From contig NZ_CP045508.1 of assembly GCF_013376475.1 (NCBI RefSeq), forward strand, positions 927,501 through 991,500: DNA of 64,000 nucleotides, read 5' to 3'. Source of the stretch: Desulfolutivibrio sulfoxidireducens. Its GTDB lineage: Bacteria > Desulfobacterota > Desulfovibrionia > Desulfovibrionales > Desulfovibrionaceae. The notes below the pieces were generated by a model that saw only the letters and a list, made by a program, of their open reading frames with translations, made no database searches and was not told the DNA's origin. Positions 62,918 through 64,000 of this stretch are shown here, in pieces. The stretch's first letter is position 1. Each line of letters begins with the position of its first letter. A program made the translations under genes and the position numbers.

Positions 62918-64000
62918 CTATTCCGCAGTGGCCTTGGCGCGCTCTTCCTGGCTCATGGCCGCGAGCCTTTTGACCTCGTCCAGGGGCAGTTTCAGGCCTT
63001 TGGCCACGCCCGCGCCGTAGTCCGGGTGGGCCTTGTAGAAGATGGCGCACTGGCGCAGTTGGATGCGTTTCTGCGCACCGCCGAGGTGTTCCACGATATT
63101 GCCGATGAGGTTTTTTCGGTCCTGGTCGGTCATGACCTTGGAGAAGAGCGCCCCTGGCTGGACGAAGTCGTCGTTTTCGTGGCCGTAGGGGGTGTGTTGG
63201 GCCAGACCCTCCACGGGGAAGGGCGGTTCCAGGGCCGTGGCGTCCGGGGCCGGGCCGCCGAAGCTGTTGGGCCAGTAGTTGGGGCCGGGGCCGCCGCCGT
63301 CATCCACGCGCATGAAGCCGTCGCGCTGGTAGCTGGTCTCGGGGCGGTGTTTGGGGGCGTTGACCGGGATCAGGTGGTAGTTGGGGCCCAGGCGGTGCAG
63401 GTGGGTGTCGTGGTAGGAGAAAAGCCGGGCCTGGAGCATCTTGTCCGGCGAGGCGGCGATGCCCGGCACCAGGTTTCCCGGGCAAAAGGCCGCCTGCTCC
63501 ACCTCGGCGAAGTAGTTCACGGGGTTGCGGTTGAGGGTGAGTTTGCCGACCACGATGGGCGGCACATCGGCGTGGGGCCAGACCTTGGTGATGTCCATGA
63601 TGTCGAAGCGGTATTTGAGACCTTCCTCATAGGGCATGATCTGCATCTCCAGGGTCCAGGAGGGGTGGTCGCCCCGGGCGATGGCGTCGTGAAGATCCCG
63701 GGTGGCGTGGTCCGGGTCGGCGGAGCGCATGGCCGCGGCCTCCTGGCGGGTGAGGTTTTTTATGCCCTGGTCGGTCTTGAAGTGGTACTGGACCCAGAAG
63801 CGTTCGCCTGTGGCGTTGTACCAGACGAAGGTGTGGCTGGAGTAGCCGTTCATGTTCCGGAAGGTGGCCGGGGTGCCGCGATCCGAGAAGAGCACGGTGA
63901 CCTGGTGGATGGATTCCGGGGTCAGCGACAGGAAATCCCAGAACATGTCCGGGTCCTTGCAGTTGGTGGCCGGGTGGCGTTTCTGGGTGTGGATGAAGTC
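62918..64000 (-). CDS. katA: Catalase (C-terminal three quarters; start outside window)
   Basis: At least 361 residues of a clade-3 small-subunit haem catalase. Visible motifs: PDMFWDFLSLTPESIHQVTV, NMNGYSSHTFVW, and the proximal haem-Tyr segment ARLFSYHDTHLHRLGPNYHL followed by PVN. The distal His and start lie to the right of the window. The C-terminus ends AMSQEERAKATAE. It removes hydrogen peroxide in the cytoplasm. The bfr gene downstream is on the same strand but separated by the repeat palindromes. Confidence 0.97.
   Translation of the reverse strand, partial: DFIHTQKRHPATNCKDPDMFWDFLSLTPESIHQVTVLFSDRGTPATFRNMNGYSSHTFVWYNATGERFWVQYHFKTDQGIKNLTRQEAAAMRSADPDHATRDLHDAIARGDHPSWTLEMQIMPYEEGLKYRFDIMDITKVWPHADVPPIVVGKLTLNRNPVNYFAEVEQAAFCPGNLVPGIAASPDKMLQARLFSYHDTHLHRLGPNYHLIPVNAPKHRPETSYQRDGFMRVDDGGGPGPNYWPNSFGGPAPDATALEPPFPVEGLAQHTPYGHENDDFVQPGALFSKVMTDQDRKNLIGNIVEHLGGAQKRIQLRQCAIFYKAHPDYGAGVAKGLKLPLDEVKRLAAMSQEERAKATAE

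Overview
The window looks like chromosomal DNA of a high-GC sulfate-reducing Desulfovibrionaceae bacterium (Desulfovibrio or a close relative). This is inferred from a urea transporter and a bacterioferritin that read like the Desulfovibrio proteins, an RicT/PSP1-MetG pair, clade-3 catalase, many PAS kinases and chemoreceptors, and use of selenocysteine. No rRNA is present. One tRNA gene is present (tRNA-Lys, CTT).

Layout. (1) 1-1294: metG (5' end) and ricT on the minus strand. (2) 1576-17575: an integrated element of about 16 kb in the tRNA-Lys gene, bounded by a 50-bp direct repeat. It carries an integrase, AlpA-like regulator, primase-helicase, iteron-like origin candidate, ERCC4 nuclease, large terminase, portal, scaffold, capsid, cement, connector and MuF head protein. 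No tail or lysis genes are recognisable, so it resembles a capsid-forming phage satellite more than a complete prophage. (3) 17.7-20.9 kb: a debris zone with two split pairs of type I-E CRISPR repeats, a truncated PBECR-type phage nuclease, and a HigBA/RelE-like toxin-antitoxin pair whose toxin gene is cut by an IS3-family element (5-bp target duplication). (4) 21.2-33.1 kb: an anti-sigma-kinase/GNAT fusion, then an amide-nitrogen locus: formamidase (amiF), OFA-type MFS carrier, FmdB zinc ribbon, urea-type channel, a Cys-rich protein, an NCS1 permease fused to a histidine kinase, and an NtrC-type sigma-54 activator. Two matching sigma-54-like promoters, each with a CCACAA/TTGTGG dyad about 75 bp upstream, tie amiF and fmdB-urea channel together as a probable regulon of this transporter-sensor.

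(5) 33.3-38.1 kb: an ArsR-led thiol/metal operon (DGC protein, two thioredoxin-like proteins, ArsP-type permease, CcdA, rhodanese, DoxX/MauE). (6) 38.5-59.1 kb: a signalling block with three orphan solute-binding proteins or domains, two large PAS kinases, two chemoreceptors, a GGDEF protein, a glycosyltransferase, TetR plus methyltransferase, and three isochorismatase-fold genes (one a pseudogene, one lacking the catalytic Cys). It includes a DsrE-family gene with an in-frame TGA in a UxxC motif followed at once by a perfect 9-bp hairpin, a strong selenoprotein candidate. (7) 59.3-64 kb: small envelope proteins, MscL, RarD, bacterioferritin framed by a roughly 225-bp inverted repeat, and the 3' part of a catalase gene.

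Functional reading. The amide locus would sense an NCS1-type substrate, import small amides, hydrolyse formamide to ammonia and formate, and move formate through the OFA carrier. Wiring and substrates are inference; protein families and DNA sites are read directly from the sequence.
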